From: Nocardia alni | GTDB taxonomy: Bacteria; Actinomycetota; Actinomycetes; Mycobacteriales; Mycobacteriaceae | Direction of reading: 5' to 3' | Assembly (NCBI RefSeq): GCF_019038435.1 | Contig: NZ_JAGPOX010000089.1 | Location: 1-40,641 of the forward strand | DNA length: 40,641 bases | In this document: positions 33,407-40,641 of the stretch, in pieces | Numbering within the stretch: the first letter of the stretch is position 1 | Layout of the letters: every line of letters starts with the position of its first letter | Made by a program: the position numbers and the translations under genes | The notes under the pieces: generated by a model | Told to the model about the DNA's origin: nothing | What the model saw: only the letters and a program-made list of their open reading frames with translations | The model's database searches: none

Positions 33407-33638
33407 CGCTATTCCCCGCCACCTCGTCCTGCGGGGTGTCGCGAACCAGGTTCACCGGCCCCAAATGCAGCCCGTACGCGCCCGGCGAGACATGCCAATT
33501 CTTGGCCTTCCAATCCGGATACAGCTGTTTGAACCGCTCCACGGTCCCGGGCATCAACTCCGATACCGGCCCGGCCTGCTGCGCCTTGCGCTTACGGGTG
33601 TACTCACTGCGGGTCAACACATCGGTCGTATCACTCAT
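33399..33638 (-). CDS. Small plasmid-type hypothetical protein
   Basis: 79 residues from ATG 33638, with GGAGG ten bases upstream. MSDTTDVLTRSEYTRKRKAQ is followed by M-P-G-T-V-E-R-F-K-Q-L-Y-P-D-W-K-A-K-N-W-H and GAYGLHLGPVNLVRD. It is the first gene of the operon leading into the ParB-like gene. The longer frame to 33839 reads through the big inverted repeat and was rejected. Confidence 0.7.
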   Translation of the reverse strand: MSDTTDVLTRSEYTRKRKAQQAGPVSELMPGTVERFKQLYPDWKAKNWHVSPGAYGLHLGPVNLVRDTPQDEVAGNSDV

Positions 33639-33684
33639 CGTGCGTTCGCCTCCAAACTGTCGTAAACGGTCCCCCAACCGCCCG

Positions 33685-33868
33685 TTCTTTTTGCCCTTCC
33701 GGCGAAAGAGATTTCGGGCCGGGAGATCCGCCGGGACGCAACCCCCGGGACTGGAAAATTCCGCACGAGCGAAGCGAGCCCGCCGCCAGGAGCGGAAATT
33801 TCCTGACCCGGGGTTGCGGACCGCCGGAGGCCCGGCCAAAAATCGGTCGCCGGAAGGGAAAAAGAAAA
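33685..33868. repeat. Long imperfect inverted repeat (~180 bp)
   Basis: The left arm, about 33685-33761, pairs with the right arm, about 33795-33868. Matching blocks in order from the outside: TTCTTTTT with AAAAAGAA; CCCTTCCGGCGA with TCGCCGGAAGGG; GGGCCGG with CCGGCC; CGCAACCCC with GGGGTTGCG; and a GAAAATTCCGC/GCGGAAATTTC pair. The loop is centred at 33776. It lies upstream of the ParB-like operon with no gene inside and extends to 34187 in unassigned sequence. Candidate origin, transfer site or regulatory structure. Confidence 0.75.
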
Positions 33869-34187
33869 CAAACCTTCAGCGAAACGCCCACCCGGGCAAC
33901 GATTGTCCGGCGACGCCGGAGCCGGTCGAACCGGGCGTTTTCCGATTCTCACCGCAGGAGGCTGTCGCATCCGGGCGTCACGATGATCTGAAGTCACGTT
34001 CCCTCGCTGTGATCTACGCGGGTCACTGGCGGAAAAAGGTGCGCCAGCGATCCGAGTACGTCTGCGAAGCGAGAGCCATCGCTTCCGTGGCTCTAGGCGC
34101 TGGCTACGACGGTCAATCCCGGCGGGATTTGTCGGTGAAGGTCAGCGGGGTTGACGTGTTGGCGGGAGATTCTTTTCGGTACGGGAC

Positions 34188-34592
34188 TTGTCGGAGGCGC
34201 ATCGGTCGGCGGTGAAGTCGTTGCGGCAGGTGCGGGCGTTCGAACGGTCCGACGCGCGTGAACTCGTGGCGGGTTTGGGGTTGACGGGGCAGGCGGCGCG
34301 GGAGATGGAGAACTCGTTAGCGGAGGGGCGTGAGTGTCAGCGCGAGGGGGTGACACGTGGCATCGAGGCGATGGGGCGGGAGGCGCGCGAGCGAGGTGTT
34401 GTCGCGCAACGGGATACGGAATGGCAGGCGCGGCGCGTGGAGCGGGAGAAGACGCTGCGGGAGTTGGTCCGCACCCAGCAAATCCGTGAAGACGATATGC
34501 GGGTGCGTCTGGAGATCGAGTTCCCCACCTCGCCCGGTGAGGTGGCCCGGGACAAAGCACAGGGCCTGATCCCGATGACGCCCTCCGAATGA
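34188..34592 (+). CDS. Helical hypothetical protein, element-borne
   Basis: 134 residues as read from TTG 34188; GTG 34212 is an alternative start with GGAGG 14 bases before it. Charged and helical throughout: SLRQVRAFERSDARELVAGLGL, then GQAAREMENSLAEGRECQREG and a coiled-coil-like R-x-x-E-x-E-K-T-L-R-E-L-V-R-T-Q-Q-I segment. It ends in a short ordered tail (VRLEIEFPTSPGEVARDKAQ). High third-position GC supports coding. It is divergent from the operon to the left across the inverted-repeat region. Function unknown. Confidence 0.6.
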   Translation: MSEAHRSAVKSLRQVRAFERSDARELVAGLGLTGQAAREMENSLAEGRECQREGVTRGIEAMGREARERGVVAQRDTEWQARRVEREKTLRELVRTQQIREDDMRVRLEIEFPTSPGEVARDKAQGLIPMTPSE

Positions 34593-34969
34593 AACAGGCC
34601 AGAAAGCGCGAGGGACTGTCCCGGGAACGGGGCCAGCATCGAGAGCGATGAACGCCCGACGCCCGCAATCCATTCCCTAATGAATTACATCCCCCTGAAC
34701 CGGGGGGTCTTGCATGTCCGGTGCGCCCAGAAACGGAAAGGTGATGGGACCGCAACACGTAACGCGTTCTGCTCGTGGGTCGGTCACGCCTTTTGTGGCC
34801 GACCTGCATGGTGCGCCTGGTTTTGGAACGCGCGTACTGTTGATGATGTCGATCAGCACCGATGGTGCGCGGTACCTGCGCGATTGAGCGTCGAAGGTCT
34901 CTCACCTCCATTCGAATTAACAGCGCCCGCCTGGCGCACTCGACAGCACGTGAATACGTTTGGCGCGCC
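34593..34969. other. No supported gene; CRISPR array trailer side
   Basis: Codon use breaks down after the preceding gene. A short CCCC...GGGG dyad lies near 34690-34707. An open frame at 34680-34985 runs into the array and has no ribosome site. This flank faces the degenerate end of the CRISPR array. Confidence 0.4.
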
Positions 34970-36201
34970 GTTTACACCCTCGTAGGGCGGATACCGGGCG
35001 CCACCCGCCCCAGGTCGACCTGCCGGGACTTGCTGTAGTGCGAGCCCTCATAGGGCGGATGCGGACCCGGCGCCGTCCGATACGCCCGTTCGGTCGGTCT
35101 GACGTTGCGAGCCCTCGTAGCGCGAATGCGGACCATCGGACGGTTGTGCTTGTCGATCCTGGGACCGGGCACGTTGCGAGCCCTCGTAGGGCGAGTACGG
35201 ACCCAGTTCTCGCGCAGGCCGATCAGCTGCGCCGCATGCTGTTGCGAGCCCTCGTAGGGCGGATGCGGACACAAGCCTCCCGGATCATGGCCGTCACGCA
35301 TGTGCCTGTGTTGCGAGCCCTCGTAGGGCGGATGCGGACGCGGAGGCTCTACTCCCGCTGCCGCGATGACCGCGTTGCGAGCCCTCGTAGGGCGGATGCG
35401 GACCCCGAGTGGATTCCTGCGCTTGCCTATCGTGCCTAGTAGGTTGCGAGCCCTCGTAGGGCGGATGCGGACGGTCAACCTCGCCCGGGTGCGGAACGCA
35501 CTGATGAGGTTGCGAGCCCTCGTAGGGCGGATGCGGACGTACCCGATCGGTGGTCAGCACACGACGCATTATCTGTTGCGAGCCCTCGTAGGGCGGATGC
35601 GGACCGCCGGCCAACGGCACCCGCGTGTGCGTGATGAAGACGTTGCGAGCCCTCGTAGGGCGGCGGACCTGCCGACGGGCTGCCGATTACCTGCCGATTA
35701 CCTGCGTTGCGAGCCCTCGTAGGGCGGATGCGGACTCTACCGGTATGGGCGCCCGCAGGTGGCCTACCTGTAGTTGAGAGCCCTCGTAGGGCGGATGCGG
35801 ACTGGCCCGCGCCCTGCGCGTCGCGCCCTCGGAGTTCTCCCCGTTGCGAGCCCTCGTAGGGCGGATGCGGACGTGCGCAGCGACAGGTCCAGGTACTCGG
35901 CGGACAAGTGTTGCGAGCCCTCGTAGGGCGGATGCGGACCGGACATCTCGCCCCGGTGAATGCGCCCGTAGTTCATGTTGCGAGCCCTCGTAGGGCGGAT
36001 GCGGACTCCTGGCGCCCGCGATGATGGGATTGGCCGAGCAGATGTTGCGAGCCCTCGTAGGGCGGATGCGGACGACGACGCAGCAGGGCTCGCCCACGAA
36101 CCCCGGTTGCGAGCCCTCGTAGGGCGGATGCGGACCGGGCCGGACGACCAACTCACCGAATCCGCGATAACGTTGCGAGCCCTCGTAGGGCGGATGCGGA
36201 C
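34970..36201 (-). CRISPR. Type I-B CRISPR array, 19 repeats
   Basis: Repeats of 30 bases (plus-strand form starts GTTGCGAGCCC and ends GGATGCGGAC) start at 34970, 35037, 35104, 35173, 35241, 35310, 35374, 35443, 35509, 35575, 35642, 35706, 35773, 35843, 35910, 35977, 36044, 36106 and 36172. Spacers are about 32-40 bases. The first four are mutated, the first strongly, while those near 36201 are uniform, so the old end is at low coordinates and the leader end faces cas6. On the minus strand the repeat has stem GCCCT/AGGGC and ends CTCGCAAC, a plausible 8-base crRNA handle. The repeat at 35642 lacks three bases, and that at 35773 has GTTGAGAG. No spacer was seen to match elsewhere in the window by eye. 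Confidence 0.97.
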
Positions 36202-36300
36202 CCGAAGGTAAAACAGCAGGCAGAGAATAGTTTTCAGGCAGTGTTGCGCTCCGATTTTGCAGCGTACCTCCGGTTGTGCACCGAACCGCGGCGTGTCGCT
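36202..36300 (-). promoter_or_regulatory. Leader-like sequence of the CRISPR array
   Basis: Directly next to the last intact repeat lies a locally AT-rich stretch (GGTAAAACAGC, GAATAGTTTTCAGG, CGATTTTGCAGCG) in otherwise GC-rich DNA. Position at the uniform end of the array and facing cas6 fits the leader, which would carry the array promoter on the minus strand and the spacer-integration site. Confidence 0.55.
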
Positions 36301-36315
36301 GCAATCCGGGATGTC

Positions 36316-36395
36316 CGATGTAGCCCTCGAAGGGCGGATGACGCGGTTCGCAAGCGAGTGAAGACGATTGCGAGGCCGTTGCGAGCCCGTGTTCG
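36316..36395 (-). ncRNA. Isolated degenerate repeat pair, candidate crRNA-like guide RNA
   Basis: An AGCCCTCGAAGGGCGGATG core (36322-36340) keeps 18 of 19 bases of the repeat's hairpin part but has lost its handle part. GTTGCGAGCCC (36378-36388) keeps only the part that becomes the handle. Their starts are 62 bases apart, leaving a spacer-like 36346-36377. On the minus strand this gives handle CTCGCAAC, a 32-base guide, and a 3' hairpin: one complete crRNA unit outside the array. Similar lone units are known in type I-B loci as regulatory or antitoxin RNAs (CreA-type). Expression is not shown by sequence. Confidence 0.4.
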
Positions 36396-36637
36396 CTGCT
36401 TGGCGGGCGGGGCGATGTATCGAACGTTCTCACAATAGCTTTCGCTGCCTCGAGGGTCCTTGTCGGGGTTGTCCGGATCCCAATTTTCGGGTCTGGCAAT
36501 GGTATTGCACCGGCTTGAAGCTTCAGCTAGCCTTGCTGCGGGCTGGCCGCTTGCACACTGTGACAGCTGGCACCGACAGAAACGGTTCGCGACGGCCCGG
36601 TGGCCGTCCGTGGGGATTCCGAAATCAGGTACGAACT

Positions 36638-37432
36638 ATGCGTATTCGTGTAACGGGCCATACCTCGGCGCGGACGTTGCCGTGGGATCACGTGCTCAGT
36701 CCGGGGCGTGCGGTGTGCTATTCACTGTTCCATCGGACAGACCCGGAGTTAGGTGTGAGCTTGCACGACAACGGTTTCGGTCGGCATCGACTTGTACCGT
36801 TCGGTTATTCGGCGCCGGTGTTTCCGGCGGGCCGTCGAGGCCCGGGCGCGTATCCGGTGGGTGGTCCGGGGGTGATCGAGTTCGGCAGTCCGTTGCCGGA
36901 GGTGATTCTCGCGTGGGCGCGGGCGTTGGAGTCGACTCCGGTGCTGGCGTGGGGTCCGGTCGCGTTCATCGTCGACCAGGTCGAGCTGCTCGATGTACCT
37001 GATTTCGGTTCTGGTACCGCGGTTTTCAGGACATCGACACCGGTGGTGATGAAGGGCTCCGGGCGGGATGACTCCGGTGCGCGTACGACGAGGCAGGCGT
37101 GGGTGCTGCCCGGTGCCCCGGAGTGGGAGGTGTACTTCACGGGCAACCTCCAGCGCAAGGCCGAGACCCTCGGTCTGGATCCGGCGGTGGCCCTGGAAAG
37201 GGTGCGGTGGGTCGGCCCGCGTCGCGCCTTCGCGGTGGCGGGCCAGTCGGGTGTGGCGGGTAAGAAGCCCGGTGCGTGTGTCGAGGTGGAGGTGGTCGGG
37301 GCGCCGGAAACTCTTGCCGCCATTCACAGCTGGGGGTTGGGTCAGGCCAACGCCACGGGGATGGGCTGGATCGAGTCCCCGCGCTCGCCGGCCTCGAAAC
37401 TCTTGTCGGCGCACGCTGGCGCCGCAGTCTGA
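36638..37432 (+). CDS. cas6: CRISPR-associated endoribonuclease Cas6 (type I-B)
   Basis: 264 residues from ATG 36638; the frame continues upstream to 36368 but that part is unlike Cas6 and overlaps the degenerate repeats. Cas6 cuts the repeat RNA on the 3' side of its hairpin to make crRNAs. It begins MRIRVTGHTSARTLPWDHV, with HDNGFGRHRLVPFGYS in the first ferredoxin-like half and, at about 231-247, the Gly-rich loop S-W-G-L-G-Q-A-N-A-T-G-M-G-W-I that marks Cas6. His residues in the N-terminal half are candidate catalytic residues. First cas gene of a plus-strand operon; the stop codon is part of the next gene's ribosome site region. Confidence 0.88.
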   Translation: MRIRVTGHTSARTLPWDHVLSPGRAVCYSLFHRTDPELGVSLHDNGFGRHRLVPFGYSAPVFPAGRRGPGAYPVGGPGVIEFGSPLPEVILAWARALESTPVLAWGPVAFIVDQVELLDVPDFGSGTAVFRTSTPVVMKGSGRDDSGARTTRQAWVLPGAPEWEVYFTGNLQRKAETLGLDPAVALERVRWVGPRRAFAVAGQSGVAGKKPGACVEVEVVGAPETLAAIHSWGLGQANATGMGWIESPRSPASKLLSAHAGAAV

Positions 37433-37444
37433 GGAGGCGTGGCT

Positions 37445-38893
37445 GTGATCGATACGTCGAATCCGCATGCGGATACAGTGTTCGACGCCGAGCAGCATCG
37501 GGTGCTGCTGACCTCCAGTCCGCTGCAACGCATCGGCGCCTACGCCCTGGCGGCTCTGGCGCAGGTGAAAACGCCGGACGAGTTGACGGTAGAGCGGTTC
37601 GAATCCGCAGTCGGGAAGATGACCGATCATCTGAAAACTACTGTGACAGTGAACGAAGCGACCGATCCGGGCGGGTTTTGGCTGTCGGCCGGGTACGGGT
37701 TGTGGCCGAACGTGGATGGCTTGACGCATCCCAGCCGTAAACGCAAGCCGCAACCCGCTCGTGCTGCGTTGCTGGAGGATTGGCGTACCTGCCCTCCCGT
37801 CGAGCTGTGGCCCGGTGCGCCGTGCGCGTATTGCGAGCGTGCGGCGTGCGGTTGGTTCGGCAAGATGGATATCCCGCTGGGGGCCAGCATCGAGCATCGG
37901 AACACCACGGCGCCGGGGCATCTGGGGACACCGCTGTGTTTCGCGTGCGTGGCCTGCTTGTGGGCGTTCCCGTATGGGTGCCAGCTGGCCGGTGGCCGGG
38001 TCGCCGCGGTCCATTCCTGGGACGAGCAGTTTCTGGGCCGGACGGTCCGGTTGGCGGTCGATCGGACGTTGGCGGCGATGGTGGCCGGGTACAGCAAAGC
38101 CAAACTCGGTCCCTACGCGCGGGAACGGATGGTGCTCGAGCAGGTGCGCGACTATCCCGCGCGACGCATCACCGCGGATGTGGAGTTGATGGTGCTGTCG
38201 AACTCCAACCGGGAGCAATTCCTGCACACCAAACTGATGAGTCAGCCGATCGCGCGATGGTTGCGCACGACTCGCTCCTCGAAACCGGAGCACCGCGCCG
38301 GCTACCGGACCTTGCTCACCGCGCAGGCTTCTAAAGACATCGATGGCGAGGCGTGGCTGGCCAAGCGACTGTTCACCGATCCGGCCGTCGTGTTCTATCG
38401 GTCGGTCAACTTTGTCCTGGAACGGTTTTCGTCCCGGAAGGCTCCCCCGGACGAGGTCGCTGTGCTGGCGCCGTTGCTGTATTCCTACTGCCGCGAGGTA
38501 TTGAACATGGAAACCAAAGACTTCGACCGGGTCCTGGCCCTGGCGGACCGGTTGGCGAGCCTGCTGAGCAAAGACAATCGTCCGGGGCCGGTGCAGGGAT
38601 TCCTGCACGCGACGCGCACCACCAACGATCTGTACCGGTGGTTGAAGTCCGAGGCGATTTCCTGGCAGCTCACGACGCCTTCGAACGGTGCACCGACGGT
38701 GCTGGTGTCGGCGCTGGATTATCGGTTGCTGTTCGAGGACGAGGGCTGGTGGTCGCATCGCCGCTTGCTGGTGTTCGCCGTACTGGAGGCGTTGGCGAAC
38801 AGGGGGTGGGTGCCCGAGGGGTTCGAGGATCAGGTCATCGACATGAGTGAAGAAGCGCGAGACGCGGCAAGTGAGGGAGAGGATCAACCGTGA
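37445..38893 (+). CDS. cas8b: CRISPR Cascade large subunit Cas8b (Cst1-like)
   Basis: 482 residues. GAGGAGG at 37431-37437 is seven bases from GTG 37445, which is therefore preferred over GTG 37439. A zinc-finger region typical of Cas8b is present: C-A-Y-C at about 127-130 and C-F-A-C at about 165-168, spaced by G-A-S-I-E-H-R-N. A helical C-terminal half includes YLKSEAISW-like WLKSEAISWQL. In type I-B this subunit recognises the PAM and helps position target DNA. The gene lies between cas6 and cas7, as in Tneap/Cst-type operons, and overlaps cas7 by GTGA. It is very divergent in sequence, so the name rests on size, zinc motif and position. Confidence 0.85.
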   Translation: MIDTSNPHADTVFDAEQHRVLLTSSPLQRIGAYALAALAQVKTPDELTVERFESAVGKMTDHLKTTVTVNEATDPGGFWLSAGYGLWPNVDGLTHPSRKRKPQPARAALLEDWRTCPPVELWPGAPCAYCERAACGWFGKMDIPLGASIEHRNTTAPGHLGTPLCFACVACLWAFPYGCQLAGGRVAAVHSWDEQFLGRTVRLAVDRTLAAMVAGYSKAKLGPYARERMVLEQVRDYPARRITADVELMVLSNSNREQFLHTKLMSQPIARWLRTTRSSKPEHRAGYRTLLTAQASKDIDGEAWLAKRLFTDPAVVFYRSVNFVLERFSSRKAPPDEVAVLAPLLYSYCREVLNMETKDFDRVLALADRLASLLSKDNRPGPVQGFLHATRTTNDLYRWLKSEAISWQLTTPSNGAPTVLVSALDYRLLFEDEGWWSHRRLLVFAVLEALANRGWVPEGFEDQVIDMSEEARDAASEGEDQP

Positions 38894-39939
38894 CCTACGT
38901 CGTGGGGCAGATAGTGCTGCAAGTCAAGGCCGGAGCGCCGAACAACGGGCGCGGCGACGGGAATGTGTCCATGGTCAAACAGTTCCGGGCCGGGCGCGAC
39001 ACCTACCCGTACGTCTCGGCGCAGGCGTGCCGCCGGTGGATTCGGGATTCGCTACCGGCGAGCGAGACGGCCTCGCCGGTGCTGCGCAGCGGGAAGGGCG
39101 CCAAGCAGCAGGCGTACACGAGCGGGCGTCCGGACCAGTACCTGGACGACGACCTGTTCGGGTACATGATCGCGGTCAAGGCCGACACCTCCGGGGCCAA
39201 GGAGTCCAAGACGTTCATGCGGGACACGGTGTTCGCGACCGGCACCCTGGTAGCGGTGGTACCGAACCCGCCGGTGATCGACTTCGGGACCATGAGCCGG
39301 GGTTTCGGCTCGGAGGAGAACCCGGTCATCCACGAGCACCAGATGTACACCGCCGATCTGGCCGGGGACATCCTGCTGGATCTGCCGCGCGTGGGCACCT
39401 TCGAACTCGGATCCAGTATCGGCAAAGCCGCCCTGTCGCCGACGGTCGCGACCGAACTCCTCGCCGGGTCCGCGCACAAGACCGCGTTGCGGGGTGTGGA
39501 TTGTGCGCGGTTGCCGATCGAGCAACGCCGCCACCGGGTCGCGGTGCTGCTGCGGACCATCGCCGAAATGCGGGGCGGGGCAAAGCAAGCCCTGCACTAC
39601 GGGGACCGGACACCGGCGCTGGTGATCCTGGCGCCCATGCTCGGCGGTATCAACCCGTTCACCAGGATCGTGCGCAACCGCGGCGGGCAAACCCACGTCG
39701 ATGCGGATATCCTGCGCACCGAACTGGACGCCTGGGCCGACCAGCTCGACGGACCGGTCCGGATCGGCTGGGCACCAGGGTTTCTCGGCGAACAGCGCGA
39801 CAACGTCCGCAACGACCTGACCGACCTGCTCGACTCCGGCCGGGTCCTGTTCGACCATCCCCGCACCGTATTGCGCGCTCTGGCCGACGAATTCGTCGCC
39901 GGGGACCACGATCACTGGTTCGAGGACCCCACCGCCTGA
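38890..39939 (+). CDS. cas7: CRISPR Cascade backbone protein Cas7 (Cst2/DevR-like)
   Basis: 349 residues from GTG 38890, overlapping the cas8 stop codon (GTGA). Begins MTYVVGQIVLQVKAGAPNNG, an RRM-type first strand, followed by the Cst2/DevR pattern: N-N-G-R-G-D-G-N-V-S, K-Q-F-R-A-G-R-D-T-Y-P-Y-V-S-A-Q-A-C-R-R-W-I-R-D, and later DDDLFGYM and RDTVFATGTLVAV. Six or more copies of Cas7 coat the crRNA spacer. A 44-base gap leads to cas5. Regulation was not determined; it is in the same operon as cas6 and cas8. Confidence 0.92.
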   Translation: MTYVVGQIVLQVKAGAPNNGRGDGNVSMVKQFRAGRDTYPYVSAQACRRWIRDSLPASETASPVLRSGKGAKQQAYTSGRPDQYLDDDLFGYMIAVKADTSGAKESKTFMRDTVFATGTLVAVVPNPPVIDFGTMSRGFGSEENPVIHEHQMYTADLAGDILLDLPRVGTFELGSSIGKAALSPTVATELLAGSAHKTALRGVDCARLPIEQRRHRVAVLLRTIAEMRGGAKQALHYGDRTPALVILAPMLGGINPFTRIVRNRGGQTHVDADILRTELDAWADQLDGPVRIGWAPGFLGEQRDNVRNDLTDLLDSGRVLFDHPRTVLRALADEFVAGDHDHWFEDPTA

Positions 39940-39983
39940 CCGCGCCCCGCGCCTTGGCTGACACCACAGTGAGGAGCACCATC

Positions 39984-40641
39984 GTGACCCAGGCGTTGGA
40001 GCCGACCCCGGCATTGGAAGTCGTGGTCACCTGCCCCGTGGTCAGTTTCCGCAACGACCTCTACGCCGGACTCCAGGTCGACCTGCCGTGCCCGCCACCC
40101 TCGACGGTCGGCGGGATGCTCGCCGCCACCGTCGGCGGCTGGCAGCACGTTCCCCTGCACACCCGGTTCGCGATGACCTTCCGCGCCGAGGGCACCGGAG
40201 TCGATCTGGAGACCTATCATCCCCTGGCCGCCCCCGGCGTGCCAACCAACACCACGATCAAGGACCGCAACTTCCTGGCCCAAATCACCCTGACCCTGTG
40301 GCTCACCAGTGAGATCGACCTGTGGGCGCACGCGTTCCGCCGACCGGTCTGCCCGCTGCGCCTCGGACGCAGCCAAGACCTCGCCACCGCCCGCACCACA
40401 CCGACCACCCTGCACCCCGGCCCCGGCACCCAAGGCCACGCCGTCCTGCCGGTCGATCTGCCCGAGACCACCGGGACGAGGATGCGGCTGAGTACCGCGA
40501 TATCCTTCGACCGCACCCGAACACGCTGGGACACATACCAATACGCCCGTACCGGCGCCCCGCCGAACCAGACGATCGACGCCGGACAGGTCACCGCATC
40601 CGGGCAGGCCGTCGCGCTGCTGCCACCCGTTCACCCCGCCC
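39984..40641 (+). CDS. cas5: CRISPR-associated protein Cas5 (partial, runs off the window)
   Basis: The frame is open from GTG 39984 to the window end (219 codons, no stop), with GAGGAG about seven bases upstream. It reads VTQALEPTPALEVVVTCPVV, then S-F-R-N-D-L-Y-A-G-L-Q and CPPPSTVGGMLAATVGGW, the conserved N-terminal start of Cas5 (F-R-x-P followed by P-P-S-T-V-x-G-M-L/L-A). Later RNFLAQITLTLWL and CPLRLGRSQDLATA match the P-L-x-L-G-R-S-E/Q-D motif. Cas5 caps the 5' handle of the crRNA in Cascade. Cas3 and adaptation genes would follow but lie outside. Confidence 0.9.
   Translation, partial: MTQALEPTPALEVVVTCPVVSFRNDLYAGLQVDLPCPPPSTVGGMLAATVGGWQHVPLHTRFAMTFRAEGTGVDLETYHPLAAPGVPTNTTIKDRNFLAQITLTLWLTSEIDLWAHAFRRPVCPLRLGRSQDLATARTTPTTLHPGPGTQGHAVLPVDLPETTGTRMRLSTAISFDRTRTRWDTYQYARTGAPPNQTIDAGQVTASGQAVALLPPVHPA

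Noticed and set aside
34680..34985. 101-residue plus-strand frame beginning MNYIPLNRG
   Set aside because: No ribosome site; runs into the first array repeat; composition not coherent.
34960..36211. Long open frames across the CRISPR array on both strands with repeating RALVGRMRT or PHPPYEGSQ
   Set aside because: They are translations of the 30-base repeats, with no ribosome site; the DNA-level repeat pattern explains them.
36368..36637. N-terminal extension of Cas6
   Set aside because: Cys/Arg-rich and unlike Cas6, and it overlaps the degenerate repeat pair; ATG 36638 gives the usual start.
36749..38887. 712-residue minus-strand frame antisense to cas6 and cas8
   Set aside because: Arg/Gln/Pro-rich shadow of the cas genes, whose own motifs are clear.

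Overview
The window is high-GC DNA (low-AT third codon positions, frequent GTG starts, leaderless starts) of an actinomycete. Gene content is most like Nocardia, Rhodococcus or Streptomyces relatives; genus is an inference. It reads as accessory DNA, probably a large plasmid or an integrated conjugative/mobilizable element. It carries mobilization genes (MobC-like protein plus relaxase), a ParB-like protein, a DUF932 protein, an SSB-like protein, an IS21 relic and two generations of CRISPR.

Region 1 (1-8.9 kb): a long helical protein with an internal duplication, a tiny zinc-ribbon protein, and a two-gene unit (3023-7210). That unit pairs a 106-residue two-helix membrane protein with a 1287-residue NACHT/STAND NTPase ending in WD40 repeats. 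The C-terminus of the first protein and the N-terminus of the second carry the same ~22-residue motif (VTASG-x-A-x-VNQAGRDLTITE). This is the pattern expected of an amyloid-motif effector/receptor pair, and it is the strongest candidate here for an unusual immune system. Two small membrane proteins follow. Region 2 (9-11 kb): a frameshifted IS21-type IstA relic and a membrane-tethered extracytoplasmic protein.

Region 3 (11.1-20.1 kb): a ten-gene minus-strand operon (16439 down to 11100) with many ATGA-type overlaps. It encodes several proteins of unknown function, a UXS-like sugar-nucleotide epimerase/decarboxylase, a MoaD/CysO-like sulfur carrier ending in Gly-Gly, an FGE-fold protein without the canonical cysteine pair, and a Nudix hydrolase. 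A divergent XRE-type regulator (16658-17950) is separated from it by a promoter region with five direct repeats spaced one helical turn apart. A second minus-strand pair encodes an NAD-dependent epimerase/reductase and an M20 metallopeptidase. Together these look like a small-molecule or modification pathway with its own regulator; the product cannot be read from sequence.

Region 4 (20.3-34.6 kb): element backbone. It has the relaxase and MobC-like genes, an HNH-like protein, a duplicated palindromic promoter with two leaderless GTG genes, a NYN-nuclease/OST-HTH protein, an SSB-like protein, a frameshifted MmyB-type regulator, a two-repeat relic of a type I-E CRISPR array, small secreted and hypothetical proteins, five tandem hairpins, DUF932 and ParB-like genes, and a ~180-bp imperfect inverted repeat.

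Region 5 (34.97-40.64 kb): a type I-B CRISPR locus. It has 19 repeats, the most degenerate at the low-coordinate end, then a leader-like stretch, then an isolated pair of degenerate repeats laid out like a lone crRNA unit. After these come cas6, cas8b, cas7 and the start of cas5 on the plus strand; the window ends inside cas5, so cas3 and the adaptation genes are not seen.
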